Below, in pieces: positions 34,078 to 49,000 of a DNA stretch of 64,000 nucleotides. The position numbers and the translations under genes are program-made. Location: assembly GCA_023238725.1 (NCBI GenBank), contig CM041538.1, positions 7,419,380 to 7,483,379 on the forward strand, in the 5' to 3' direction. The notes below the pieces were generated by a model, which was not told where the DNA came from, did not search any database, and saw nothing but the letters and a program-made list of their open reading frames with translations. The first letter of the stretch is position 1. Each line of letters begins with the position of its first letter. Source of the DNA: Scortum barcoo. Taxonomy: Eukaryota; Chordata; Actinopteri; Centrarchiformes; Terapontidae.

Positions 34078-37000
34078 GTGTGAAGAGGCTGGCTGGCTGA
34101 AAATATCCCATAATGATTGTGAAATGCTAGGGTGAAGCTTCAGGGGCCGAGGGCTAAGGTTAAGCCTGGAATGTCTTTAATTACGGTCCAGGCACCCTCC
34201 ACTCTGAGCGAGGGAAGCGGCCTGAACGGAGATGTCGTTGAGGGTGTAAACAAAGGCTTGAACCTGCACCCAGAGCTTTGTCAAGGTTATTACAGGTCTT
34301 TACGGGCACTAGCCCGGTGACATCAGCTGCAGACAGGAGGGCAGAAGGAGTGCAGACGTCTACTGAAGATTAAAAAACTATTTTCTGCAGACCACTTGAC
34401 CCCGTCGCCCTCCGTCACTGTCTGCACGGATGCTTCGTTCTTTAGAAGAAACGCATCTTTCTTTTGAAACTCCACTTGTACTTCACCTGGATACCTGCAA
34501 TTATGGGATTTACGGATGCTGACTTATTCGGTTTTTGCACTTAGTCTCCCTCTCTGTGTGTTTCTCCCCCAGTTGATGTAAAAGAGGGTGGAGGGCGTCC
34601 GACTTCAGCGGTTCAGTGTGAGTGTGGGAGTCTGAGGACGTGTGCCTCGAGATGCTGAGACAAACTTAAAAGAAAATGACTGCAATCAAAACGAAAAATG
34701 GTGTTGTTATACTTAAGATACAGGAAGTGGGTTTGGGCTGATGACCGTGCATATTTAAAACTATAATGGATCTTCAAACAGGCTCATAATCTTATTGTTT
34801 CAGAAAATGTTTATAACCAATAGTGGAAATTGCTTGTTTTTCCAACTGTAATGTGTTAATTTTCCACAGTAATTGAGGCTACACTACAGCAGACACTGGA
34901 AGGTTCATACATTGATTAGAGGAACATCAGATTTAAAAAACGCCTCCGGTTAAAAAATATCAAATTAGTTGCTGTGACAAATATAAATTTTACCCCACCT
35001 GCAGCTCTTTTTCATCACTCTTGGCTCCCTTATGAATAATCTTCGGGTTGCTTCATATCTCACACTGAGCAGACAGCTGCAGCTGGCAGAGAGCAGCTGT
35101 GCAGGCAGACAGATGACCTGTGCTGAAGCAAGCTGGTACCGGGTATCTGTCTGCTGCCTGTCCTTGCTTGGTGATTTATCTTAAGGCAGGGGGCCACGCC
35201 TCAGAAGTTTGGTTTGCACTGGGGCTTACTGGCTTGGCTCAGTCTGCAGAGAGTTTCATCTCTGATGAGCTAACAGATGGTGGCCAATGGCTATCAGAGC
35301 TGTACTTGTGCCTGCGGTGGATAACCTCAAGGATCAAAGCAGCCCAGCCCTTTAACAGTCCTTTGTAGAGCTGAAACCACAGAGCAGCCACTGATTGTGC
35401 AAGACCCTCAAGCTAGATATCCTATACACTGACTTACTGACATACATTACCTGATTAAAAAAAAGAATGTGTTTCAAAGGGAAATATCTGGGAGAAGTCT
35501 ATTCAACATGACAAAGTACCATCTAAAAATAAGCCTTAGTCACAACTCAACTCAAAACATCATCAATGTCTCACCTGGCCAGAGCTGGAGCAGGTAGTGC
35601 AGGACTTCGATGTGTTTTTTGAAGTGCAGCGCGCTGGCCAGCTCCTCTGAGTCGATGAAGACTCGGTTGGTGTGGCAGGACGCATCCTGACGCTGGCTGA
35701 GCAGCACAGGGCCGAAACACACCGCCAGGTTCTGACACGTCATCTTGTTCACTTCCTGGTAGGATGCCACCAACTTTAGGTGGTCGAGAAGCCTCCGCAG
35801 TGTCATCTGTTGTATGCCCGTGCACACACACACAAACACACACGCACACACAAGTATGCAAACACAGACAAATAAGGCATGTTATTATTATGATTGGTAG
35901 TTGCAGTAGTACCACAGCCAGCAGCAGAGCTACACTGAAACATATACTGCATCAGGCTATTAGTAGCAGTAAAAAGCAACATTTCTTGTAAAAAAAGAGG
36001 GAAGATTACACTTCAGGCAAACAGACAATATTTTTCTACATTGCTCTGTGATCCACAGAGACAGGCTGAGCTATTTTATGATATAGCATTATGTGTTAGG
36101 TAGTAGACTGTGGTTTGTTGTGACGACAGTCATGTTCACCTGTGGCTTCTCAGCCGTCAGTCTGTATCATTGCAGCCAGGAAACTAGTTGGGTGAGCTCT
36201 GTCTCCGACTCTCTGTAACTGTGATTATGACCATGATGACCCAGCTTTGGCCGCTGCTGTCGCTGTGATTGTGGCTGTAGGCCTGGCTGTGCTTTGGATG
36301 TTATAATTATGGCAGTTTATAATGGTGTAACATTTACAACATGCTGGGGTTGTGTGTGTGCACGCGTGTGGTGATCTGACATGGTTGTGCTGGCTGCGCT
36401 TTGTATCGATGTTACTGTGTTCCTGAACTGCTGTGGTGTTCTGGAAATGCATCTGTCACATCTGATAAAAGCACAGTGGGTTCAAATCCTGTGTGGCTTA
36501 ACGATGCTTTCTATGATGTTAACATGAGCTGCAAAGGTTAGTCACAGATAAATCCATAACAGAGCAGCTGCAGCTGCGCTCACAGCCAGTGGCTGTCGAC
36601 TGTCAGAGCTCGGGCCTTTTGAAAGAGTAATGAGCAATAAATGCATAATGTATGCATAGTGTCATCTGTCCTTTAGTTTTATTACATCTTCACTGGAATG
36701 CAAAAAAGTAATTGTGAGAGAACGCAAAAGTTATTTAATTCCCATCGTGACCTTTCAGGGACTCTATAAGATCCCAGAAATGTTCAGATTCAGATTTTTT
36801 TGCTTGTAAAACTTAGCAGAAGAGCTTTTCAAGTTATTACTCCTAGCAGGAAAATGGGCAAGAGTCCATAAAATTCCCCAGATGGATTTATCTAATGTCA
36901 TGTGGGCATGGCAGCGTACTGTATACTGTACACAGAGTTACATTTGTCATAGCTGTAACTGAGAAGACAGTTTTATTTTCAGTGCTGCATGATATTAAAT

Positions 37001-40000
37001 ACGACAAAACATCTGTGTGGCAAGAACTGAGAGTTTATCGTTACTTATTGTTGGTACTTAGTCTCATGAGTCTGTCAGTTGCAGCTGCTAAATACGGACA
37101 TTATTGCCTTTGTTTTCTCTAAAGCTAGACCAGTTGACTGTATTTGTGTGTTATGTAAAAAAAGAAAATTCGCTGGCATATCATTTTTGGAATGTTGAAC
37201 TCTAAAATAGTGATATCGGTATCTGCTATCTCCAAAATCCAGTATCAGTCGGACTTTAATTTTCAAGTTATGTCACTATTAGTCTGGACAAATAGTGTGG
37301 ACTGGATGTCACCACTCAAGTCACTGATGTAACAGCCCATGAAATAAACAGCAGTGATCTGTAACGTTATCATCATGACCGTCATTATCTATGCCACAGT
37401 TATCCAACACACAGCCACTTCTGTGATAATATTCAAGCATTGTGGCGGCGAGTGATGTGCAGTTTGTCCTCCTCACCCTCTCCACCTCCGGCAGGTTGTC
37501 CAGCAGGCTGACGGTGTGCTCCGAGTCGGCCTGGTCGTTCTCGCAGCCCGACGCACCGATCCGCAGGGGCCTCGTGGCCATGGCCTCCAACACTGCCTCA
37601 TACAGGCTCTTGGTAATGAGGGGGTAGGGCAGCTCTCGCAGGTAGTCCTTCAGTACTCCTAAAGAGTGGGAGAAAGAGAACAGGCATGGGAAAAACTGTT
37701 GCCTCAAGACGGTGAGCGAGTGTCAAATTTGTCTCAGAGCGACCTTGTAAACTTTCTTTGAGGGTCATTCCGTTCCGTTCCCACAATATATCTTTATGAA
37801 GTGTTGTAACTCAGAAATAAAAAGCTTTTATTTCCCCTTTCCTCTAAACTGACTGAACCTGGCTCACTCTCTTGGCTGCAAATTGAGATCCCATTGTTTC
37901 CATGGGTGATCCTGTGGCGTCTGCCGAGATGCCTGATTGGAGTCGGGCATGACTCGGCAGCCAAAAGTGTCAGGAGGCCCTGGTGTCGGTGACGGCGCGT
38001 TCACACCTGTGACTTCGGCCTACCATGGTTCAGACAAAAGCTACGGGAAAACATGAAACCCACGCTGTCTGTCTCCACTGAGACCCTGAAACATCGCCGG
38101 CGTGTCTTGTCATCAAAGGCAAAGGGTGAAAAAAACCCCATAAATACAGGAATCACAGCAGCTCTTGGCAGTGTGACAGCTCTTTGTGGTGAGTGTCTGC
38201 TCCCTTTTCCCTGTGCATGAAGCTGGATCAGCTTTCAGAGACAGCTGGGGGCTCTGTAATCAGAAATATTGGTAATGCTCCAAACTAATACACACTGAAT
38301 GTCTGAATGAAGAGTAACAAGAATAACATTTTATATGACTTAAGGGCCACTGTCACCACTGATGATAAAAGGACCAGTAAATAAAGCACACCACTGATCA
38401 AACCATTTAGAAATGTGGACAGGGAATAGAATAGACTAATCGAAAATGACAGAAATGATTGAGCAGAACCATACATTCTTATTCTTATTCAAAATCTGGT
38501 GCCTACATAACCCACAATGCAACTGAACAATTCCTCCTTCAAACTTAACAAATGGTATTTACGTAGTTGCAAAAAGAACACAAAATTTATTGTTTGGGAT
38601 TATTTTGGTTTTAATCACGCAGAGCCAGTGAGCCAATGGCTGGTGTCTCATCTCCCAGCCAGTCTGGAGATATTGACTAAAAAGTAAGATGATCCCTGAC
38701 TTTTTACTTTCTCCCTTTCACTGAAAATATCAGTATTTCTGAGTGCAGAATCAATGTGAAATAGGATACAAAGAGATTACTAAATATTTACATGGACTAC
38801 CTGTTGAGAGAGAGAAGTTGTGAACATGTGTGAATGGAGTGTAAACTGAATATGTGACTATGAAATGTCTTCTCTGCCTGCCTGAACTAGCGTATGCTTC
38901 ATTACTACTCCCCAAGAACAATAAACCAAAGTAAAACGTGTCAAATCTGTGGCTCGACAGACTTGACATCAGCCAATTTCTGACAAAAAATTTGCACAAC
39001 AACGTACTGCTGTTATTCCTGTAAATAAATACATTTCCTGTCCTTTCTGTGAGCTTTTCAGCTTTAGACTGTGGGCGACTCCTCCCAAAAGGTTTATCCT
39101 CCACTGAGATGCTTGATACCACCAATTTTCTACACCAAATGCTTGTGCTAACATGTTTATCACATAATGCCTTGGCTCTGGTCAGGTTCTTTGTATCTGA
39201 CAGCATCAGTGTGCTGCCATGTGTCCGAGGATTAAGTTGCTCCTGTGGCTGAGCTCATTTTTCTTTATTTGTTGTTTGGCGCAAACATTATGATGTTGAT
39301 TCATGCGGCGGTGAAACATGAATATTCAGATTTTAGTATAATGCGTCATGCACTAAGAGCAGAATAGGGTTTGTTCCACAGGTTGTTGCATTGTTCTGGA
39401 GGATTTCTTATTGGCTGTCTTCAGATTGTATATCTCTAGCAGATGATATAAAAATATGATTGTATATCAGCTTCTGGGATGGGAAATTGACTCATTGAGA
39501 TGCATTTCCCCTCTAATTCTGCCTTCAAAGTAAACATTTTCTCCACCCACTTACACAGACTTTACATATTCAGCTGAGCACTACAGAAATATCTCACAGA
39601 ACAGCACGAGAAGAGATGCGTTTATTTTCTACGGTTTACAGTTCTGCTACACTCCTATGTTGTTATCTGAGCTTATACCTGTATGATGGGTATGATACTG
39701 ATGATTATGATCTTCTGCTTAACAACATTTAATGAGATAATTGTCTCGTCCTTCTCATGGCAGCGATTGTCAGGAAACTGTAAGAAGTTAAATAAAAGGA
39801 AAATAAAAACAGCTAAAAGGACATATGTATCTGTGTCAAACACCGTCCTGCTGGTAGAAATTCCCAAAGGAGTGACACAATCCCTCGAGCTTTAGTGACT
39901 GATTCTGGGTAGGATGCTGTAAATAGGAGCTCCTTCCTTATCAGTTCTACATCACTGGATTACCTCCCATACGCCTGAGGTGTTTTTCTTCTTTGCCTCT

Positions 40001-43000
40001 TACCTTCTATTTACAGCAAACTACAATACAGTTCACCTTAAATCCACTGACATCCCTTTAGGCCCAGTAAGGAGAGCAGAGGGCACAACTTAACACGCTC
40101 ACTTTTTAATCTCAGTAAGTCCCCGCTCTGCTCTTTAAGGGAGCCTGAGGCTTAAAGCTTTTCAGTCCAGTCCGAATTGGCACTGTGGGTCACTCACCAA
40201 TCAACTGCTGAAGAATAAAGTGGACAGACAAATTAAATTAATTGAATTTAAAAATGAACCTTTACTTTTAGTGTGTTAAGTGATGACACTTATTCCCTGT
40301 CTTCTTTTCTAACAGCTCCATGGGCATAAGAGCTTTTGAAAACAGGAGCAGAGAGTGCAAGAAGGACCTAAATTCAGTTCAACACCACGGACTCAGATTA
40401 GCATTACGTTTAGCGTCTGCACAGCAACAATCAGCTCAAAAATAAACCAGAAAATTGTCTGCTGTAAACTTTAAGTATTGCATTTACTAACCAAACCCCT
40501 CACAATACCACAGAATATTTCACAGTTTACAACAATTATATGAATTGTTGTTATCACGTTTTGTTCTTTTTAGGTGGAGTATTTCTCACTAATTCTTCTC
40601 TTTTTTTTCCTGAAATATATTTCCACACAACTCAAAATACATCATAATTGGGATCATTTAATGCACCCTGAAACAGTTTTCACAGAGTCAGTTATTTAGG
40701 AGTCTTAATCTCTGGGTAGATTGCCATAAAATGCATGATATCAGATAACAATGATCATTGATTATAATCAGCAACATATTCTTTGTTCAGTATGACTAAA
40801 CTGAAAAACAAATACCTGCAAAATGAATGACACTCATCAACCTTAGCTGTGCTTTGTGTTTCGCGCTAATCAATAAATGTTTACAAAGCTGCTGAGCATG
40901 GTCATTATACCTGCTGCACATCAGCATGTTAACATTTATATTGTAAGCCTTTACTTAAAAGCCTCAAAGAGCTGCTAGCATGGCTGTAGAGTCTCGTTAT
41001 TCATTTATGGTATGTTCTTTTCTTGTAGCACGTATTGTGTCATGTGTTTTTTGCACTTTCACATGTAGAAAACAGCCTGTGTATTTTTAGTCTAAGGTTA
41101 AGCAGGCTAAATTAACTTTGATTGTAAATACTATCATTTGTGAAGTTCAGCAAAACTAATAAATACCTGCAAAAAAAAAAAAAAGAAGCCAGAATTCTAC
41201 TGGTCCTGACACACACACACTCACACACACACACACACACACACAGCTACAGAGAGAGATATTGTGCATTTCTCAGTGGAAAAAAACAAGTCATACTCAA
41301 ATAAGGACAGCAGCTACACTTTGTCAGCCCTCCTGTCTAAGGTAGACCATCCCAGTGACAGCTGTAAGTCAGCGGGGTCAGACTTTAACACGGCTTCGGG
41401 CAAACATGCACTTAAAACTTCATAAAATGTCCCTGCAATTAAACACGTCCCCCTGCACCCTGCCAGCCAACATGGCCAGATCTGTGGCGGCATGTTTGCA
41501 TTTTGTTTTCAGCTGCGATTCACATTCTTCTGTAATCATTCGTCTTCATCGGGATTGGTATGAAATCTGTTATGAGCAGCATGAGATAAGGACACATGAA
41601 CACAAGATACACTGACTCTCCTTAATGCTCCTCCAGACGTGCTGATTTCCAAAACAGATTAGTCAGAAATGCTTTGTGAACATCCCCTGGCTTCCCATTG
41701 TCAATCTTTACCGAGACCTTCCCAAGATAATAATAATCTGCTTGTTTCATCGCAGGAAAAACAGGCTGCCTGGAAGCAAAAGAAAAAGAACAAGTTGTTT
41801 TTATCCTTATCTCGCCAATGCAAGGATTTTGTTTTTGTTAAAAGACTGTGCAAACAAAAATGGAGCGAGGTACCACTTCAAAATGGAAACTCAAGTATGA
41901 TAAACCTCTGACCTTCCCTGTGCTGTGACGTGGATCATCTAGACGCAACAACAGTTACACTGGCACTGCTTCATGAAACAAAACATCCTCTTTGTGCCTC
42001 ACATACACAAGCAACACATGACTTAACATCCATGTTTATGTCCATGCTGAAGTAAAAATGCAGCAGTCAGTCAGACCTCGTGTACGTGCGTGTGCACATG
42101 TGCCTGTGTTTGTCTGACGTGAGGAGAACACAGCCATTAAGGTAAATCATTAGCTCGCTATGAGTCAGTGCCCGTGTTTACTTTTGTGCCTTAGCCCCTG
42201 TTGGTGCCTGATCCACACGCATAAACATACACACGCTCAGTGACACATGAACACAGAAACACACACACGTATGCATGCACAAGGTCACGGCTCTGCTCAG
42301 GGGTGCACAGGTGTGCCTCCCCTGCAGGTGCTTCACTTTCTTTCACAGCCAAGCTGACAACAAGCCCATGCTGGGTGTCTGCTCTCTCGCTTTTAAACTG
42401 CCGGTGCTTGGCTTTGCACCAGCACAGATATGAGCTACACGTACGTTTATCTCCGGCCACACGTGTGTCTTATGATATCAGAATTGCAATCAGAAGCAAA
42501 AACAAACCCCCCGACTCCTTGCTTCAGAAACATGCAATTAAAGCAGCAGATGACAACAGCCAAAAGTATTTTGATGTAAATTTTTTTTTCTAATCAATTC
42601 AGACTTTCAGTGTTTCAAAATGTGCCACCAAACACTACAAGGCACACAATGCACTGGGGCATGGCTCTACCTTTGACCTCTTGTTCAAACAAAGCGGAAG
42701 GTCACTCCTCTTGTCAGCACGGCAGTCAACGCCTTGCCTGGTGAACAAATGGGGGTTTGTTCTCCGGTCCGGCCCCCTCCCTGCTGTCCCGCACGCCCCC
42801 ACAGCAGTGGGGGGGCCAGAGGAGATGTGTGTGTCGCTGCCTTGTCTGGTGGCATGGTGAAGCTTTACACAGAGGTTTCTTCAGCTTTTCCACAGCTCCC
42901 CCCAAAACCCCAAATGAGCAAAAACTACCCCATTCCTATCTGTGGAGACTGCTCTTGTGCTACGAGCGGATTCATCACAAATGTGTCCGCAAAGTGTCCA

Positions 43001-46000
43001 TTTCTGATCCCCGACCCGCAGGTTAAGAAATATTCTGACACCCACACAGGCCTGCAGCTCTTTGTAAAGTGGTTGCCTGCTTCCCCAGGCTGGCCCAGGG
43101 TTCAGCTAATCCCCCATGCGTGAGCCAAATACCATCTGTGTTTGTTCGGCAACAAAGGGGGCACTTGTTAATGACTTTCCATGTCTTCACTGGAGTACTG
43201 CCGAGGGGTGGGGGGCGAAGCAGGGACGCAGGCTGCGGAAAAGACGAGTCAGGCAAGGCAAATTAAAGACCATGAACTAGGATCAATAACCGCGCTGAGC
43301 TTTCCACCAGAAGGGCTCGGGACAGGCTGGTTTCATTTTCTGAGGACAGGCGACAGATATCTGAACCAGCTTCCCGTCGTCAGATCGCTCTGGAAGCTTT
43401 GTTTCCACACAAACACCAAAGCAGGTCGAGCCGAGGGCTTAATCATTAGTGAAGGTCGCTAAAGTGCCCTCTAAAACCAAACTTCTTCACAGCAATTCAT
43501 TGTGCTCTTTTTTTTTTTTTTTTTTTTTTAAATCCAACCAGGATGAGCTGTCAACAAATTGTGATTTAAAAGCTCGTGCCGTAAACACTTTGAGGTTACG
43601 CTGTTTGGTGCCACTCGGCGCTGATGTGGCTGGAGGAGCCGCTGATGTCACAAACAAAGCTGCCAGACAGCCCTGTGAGACTTTACTGACTGAGCTCAGT
43701 TAACCCTCCAATCCACCGACTGAAGCTTGACGTCTGCGTTGCACAGTTCATGTCTAAACTGCTCAAAAGATCAAAAGTACTGCTCCGGTGAAACTTCTTA
43801 TCCTACAAAATGAATCACTGTAATGTGAAGCAGCTGAAAATGAGAAGAGGCACTTAAAATCCCTAAGTATATAAATAGTTCAACATTTGGGGAATTACAC
43901 TAATTAGCTTTTTGTTGGGAGTGATATGAGAAGACTGATACCACTCTCATGTCTGTACAGTATATATAAAGCTATCACACGCTGCTGTTTAGCTTAGCTT
44001 AGCATGGGGAGTGGAAACAGAGGGTGTTAGCTAGCCAGGCTCTGTCAAAATGAGACAAAATTCTCCCTACAGCCCACTAATCAACACTGCATGATTTGTT
44101 TGTTTCATCTGAACAAAGTGTAAAAATGACGACGATGATGAGGTCAAATAGTCAAACATAGTGTAAATTAAAGCTGCCGGGAATAAGAAACACAAAATGA
44201 GATGAAAAACAAATCGACTGATCACCCTGCTCAGTTGTTAGATGATGCTCTACAGACTTCTTCTGTGAATAATGCACATGTTCACAGACAGCGTAACCAC
44301 CAGATCACAAAGAGTGGACACAAACTACTGAAGATTCGCATCCTGTTGCTCGTGCTGCTAACACCCTCCTGCTTCTTTTGACTGACTTGTGATTTGAAAC
44401 AAAGGGTTGCGATTTGAAGCAATGGAGGGCCGCGCACTGAGCGTGTTTTGCAAGCTTTGGATTGAACTCTGATCCCGGGATAATCCCTTTCACTACCTCC
44501 TCTTTTAAATTAGCAGTGTGACGCGCCAGCTCTCTTAGCTCATCCGTTGGCTTTTCGCTTATTAACCTCAAGTCCGACTGCACCATTTTAATCCAGTGCC
44601 CGGCTTTTACATTTTAAAGAGCTCGACGATACAACACGAGGGAACGTCTCGCGTCAGTTATTCACTCAAATTGGACGGCACTTCTTCAAACGTGAGGAGA
44701 ATACATTGCAAAACACCGGCGAGCAAAACTCAACCCAACTGGCAGATTTTTACCAAATGTTTCAGGACGGCGTGTTTTAACTAAACCTGTGATTATATCC
44801 CATATGGACATTTTTGCAGCACACACCACGAGCCCCTCATCTGCCTCCCTTCCCCCTCCCGCTGCCCTCTTCCACTCACTCGGGCCCATCTGCAACAGCA
44901 ACTCGCTTGGTGGAGCAAATTTAGGCAGCGAGCAAAAACCAACAATCCACGCCGGTGCTGGCCCTTTTTTTCTAACCCGCTCAACTGTTAACTGTGTTCT
45001 TTGGCCTGCCATGCAAATGCGTGTGGATCAAAGCAGGCATGATAGGACGACGCCTATACGGGGCCTCTTCGCAAAACCAACAGCAGCTCCTACAATGCCC
45101 AGGGGTTTCCATGGTCTTCCTCTTTTTGTGGGAGACACAAAAAATCATGACCGAGTCTTTTTCTACAACTCTACAACTCCTCCCTCATCTGTGGCACTGC
45201 AGGAATCATTACCCAACCCAGTGACGCGGCTGTTTTTGTAAGCTGACGACTGTGTGTGAGATGTGCCGCAGCTCACTGTTTCCACTTTTAATTTCACTCC
45301 AACAGAGCGGAAAGGAGCTGCAACTCACAGGAATCTGATTGGCATTTAAATGACAGGCTTTAAACAATGCGACGTTAAATCGGCAGCAGCGCCGACAGCC
45401 GTAGCCACCAGAAAGTCCGACAAGACTGAGACGTGACCTAGAAGGAACAGCACCGAGCAAGTCTCAACCACAAACCTGAGGGAGAAAGAATGACCTGAAT
45501 GTACAGCACAGTGTGTGTGTGTGTGTGTGTGTGTTGGCCCTTCCCTCAGGCACCAGCCTTTACTGTTAGGTGACTGCTGGAATGCTTTTACAACAAACAG
45601 CAGACACACACACTCGCACACACACACTCTTTTAGACATAAACACATAGATGTGCTGACCTATCTACAGCGGACACACCAGTTCAGATACGTTCACTGCC
45701 GGATCAATACTAAATCCCTCTGAGTAACATCCTGTTTGTATTATCAATATTGCAGACGTGCTGCAAAGCCGTACTCTCTTAATTAAGTAACTCGTCTTCT
45801 TGATTCGAATTTAAATCGCTTCTCAAATCCTAAAGCTTACCCTTACCCTAAGTCCTTGGTTTTAACCCTGTGAAGCCTGAACCATGAAATAATTGCCAGA
45901 ATTTTTTTTTTTTTTAAACTGGATTATTTATTGAACCTTCTGACAAAAAAAGTTTGCCTATGTATAATTTTTGCTACATTCAGAATTTTTATTTATTTTT

Positions 46001-49000
46001 TTGTTATTTTGTATTTTCTGGCATGCATTTGATTGTATACATCAGGTTTTTCAGGGGAAAAAAATCACACTGATGATGTAGGAGGTCTCAAAAACTCATG
46101 TATCAAGTATGATACACTTGTCATTGAAGGGTCAAAGTTTTAATCTTTTCATTGTGACAGTTTTTTTTATCTTCAGTGGGGCAGTTTTTAATCTTTGCAT
46201 GGAAAGTGCTTCAAGTATCATTTCTCGCGTTATAAAAGACAAAAGTCTAAAATACACAAAGCTCTTCTGGTAGATATATGATTTTGAGGCTTAAAAATGA
46301 CACATAACTCTTAATAAACTTGTGCCTCACTTTCCATAAAACATTTAAAAAATGTTTCACAACATGTTTTCATTGACACATTGTGAATGAAAAATCTAGA
46401 AAATAATCAGCTGAATTACTGGTATTAGAAAACACTGTTAGCTGCAGTCCTGATCAGTATTTTATCCAGGATCACCTCTTGAACCTGAGCACGCCTAATG
46501 TTTTGTGTACTCTCTGTATTGTGTAATATCCTAATTGGGACACAGGCGCCATCCTATTAAAGAACCCATTCCTAATTACACTGAGTGTGTGTGGTGACCC
46601 TGTGCTTTGTCCTTCCTTACGTTCTCCGTTACCGGCGATCAGCTTACCTGTGATGACGTTGACGTCGGGATACGCGTTTTCGCACAGCTCCACGGCGTAG
46701 CTGTCTCTCTCAAACGCCTCGCGAAGCTCCTTCTTCACGGCCGCAGATCCACACAGACGGTAGAGACCCACCACCTGGAGACACATCGACACACAAGTAG
46801 GTCAAGCAAACAAAACTTTTGACAAAAGGTAGGGGGGGTGCAGACGTTTTTACAGCCCCATCGATCACGGTCAACGCCTGCCCTCAAACAACATGCTGGA
46901 CGGAAGCCAAATCTACCTTCACAGAAAACCCACGTGCCTCAAAGCTGTGCCTGTCCGCCTGCTTTATCTCTACAAAATGACGGTTTACTCGAAGAACTGA
47001 CGACATTTTATCTATTGTATATTTAACTCCACCAGGCCTCACTTTGTGATGAGGCCCAGCGTGGAGGAAGCTGTTTTGATGACTTATAAAACAACAGAGT
47101 GAATGAGGGCAAAAAATAGAGACAGATATAACACAAGAACTCACGGTGTAAACTTTACCTGGATTTATACTCTAATATAAAACTTCTCACGTAAAAATCC
47201 CAGGTCACAACTGATTAATGACTTACTATTTACTTTTTCTTTACCTTATATTTTACTTTTTATCTCATTATTATTGTTTTCCTGTTTCTCTTGATTCTTG
47301 AGTTGTTTCTACCCCCATTGCGGGTTTCAGGGCAGAAGTCATTTGTTGTTCAGATTGTAAAAACCCGGACACAAACTTGGGTTAGACTGCCAGCTGCCTC
47401 TTCTCAGCAGCGACGGACTGTTAAAGCAAGTTTGTTTTAAACATTTACGGCGAGACTATATAACTCATGTGGAACAAAAGTGATAAAACCTCTGAAATAT
47501 TTACCTGACAGCGTAACAGTGAGGGGAGAGGAGTTAAAAGTCAGAATAATGACCCAGTTACACAGTAGCGTGAGCCAAAACGAGTGAATGGAAACACAGG
47601 CCACGTGTAGCGGCGAGAGCTTTTGTAGTCGATAACAGAGCTGGAGTCCATTTGGATGCTTTTGAACTGAACTTTTCATTTGTAAAAGGAACAATCTGTT
47701 TTTTAGACACTTTGAAGCAAGACTAACATTTGCTGGAGTTATTGGACAGCGTGCTAAAAGCAAAGCTAGCAAGTGTTTAAAAGAAAAAAAGCCATTAGGA
47801 GAGTCATTTACACAGCAACAACATTAGCTAAATTTGGCCAACGGTGCCATGTGTAGCAGCAAAAGATAAGGAAGGAGAGGAATATTAATATATTTTATTG
47901 ATTCTAAATTTAACTTTTTATTTGTAGCACATAAAAAGAATCATTAGCAAACTGACTCAGGTACGTCAGGTATACATTTGCAAACACTGGCTAATATTAG
48001 CCACCTTAAGCTACTATTCAAGCAGGCTGTATAATTCCTGTGTAGACTGAAATGCCTTTTTATTACTTGTGAATTCCATTTTGTGTATGTAATTTAGTGA
48101 TGTATGTAATGTAAGTCGGTCTTTAAGAAGATCTACAGCATGACTTTAAAACACTGCTGTGCAAATGGAGCATGTAGCATCATTTTCAGTGCGTCTGTGA
48201 GCGCAGTTTCTTGGCCTGTTTGCGAGCAAGCAAAATAAAACGCGCTCTGCGTTCTGGCCAAACTGCACTCGGAGGTGTGATAAAAGTGTCACGTCCTTAT
48301 GACTGAATGGATGAACACGGGGCTCCTCTACAAACCCGGCTGACAGCTCGGCATTAACGATGGAAGAAGCGCGCAATAAAAGCATCAATGTTTCTTTTAG
48401 TGCGACCTAAAGGAGCTCTTTACGGTTTCATGCAGACGTTGACATTTGATAGTTGAAACTCGGCACCGGTGGTCTCTTTGTTATGTCGGGATTAGGCCCG
48501 GCTACAGACATACCATAATATCTCCTACATGTGTCTGTCTGGTATGTGGCATAGCAGACCAACTGGTGTGGTTGCCCCAGTAACACGTTAAGTCAGTGGG
48601 CTGTGAATGGCGGGTCGGGTCCGGTTCCACACAAACACAAATACACACATTTGTACACACACACACACACGCTGCTGGCCTTTGCGGGCTCCGGCGTAGG
48701 AGCACTATAATGTCTCCCCACCAGGCCGGCTATTTGTGAGCTCTCCTCGTCGAGCTCGAGCAGCGTTTTCTAAACCTCACACGAGTGGGAGAGAGGAGGA
48801 CAGATTAGGCAGGGATTTGGCTTTGTGTGAGAGTAAACAGAAGTCACTGGGCACAATGAACAACAAGTCCATTCAGAAAAAAAAAAAAGAAAAAGGAGTC
48901 TCTCTTTTGGGGAGAGCAGGCGGGGAACAGCTGTTAGCAGAAAGAGGGCCTGCACTTATGCGCCGTGGCTGCCGGGCAACACAAGCAGCCAAGACCTATA

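Larger units (their letters stand above)
32414..35574 (-). other. syde2 intron (3.2 kb)
   Basis: Contains a family 1 repeat fragment (32500-32607), a C-run near 33,890 and the GT/GA microsatellite at 34027-34078. No exon recognised. Confidence 0.6.
37659..46647 (-). other. syde2 intron (9.0 kb)
   Basis: No exon supported. It holds the inverted family 2 repeat (40795-40948), a CA microsatellite (41211-41245), a poly-T run (43509-43529), a family 1 repeat (43873-44045), a GT microsatellite (45511-45533) and a possible further repeat around 45,865-46,145. Open frames of up to 150 codons at 44789-45241 and 42734-43123 match no family I know and have no splice-consistent partners. Confidence 0.6.

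Noticed and set aside
35552..35574. Extension of the RhoGAP exon past TGGCCAG
   Set aside because: The next bases GTGAGA form a donor, and joining to 32413 gives the conserved LLQLWPV sequence in phase.
44789..45241. 150-codon open frame in a syde2 intron
   Set aside because: No recognisable family features, an equally open frame on the opposite strand, and a location inside a 9-kb intron with no promoter or splice context.
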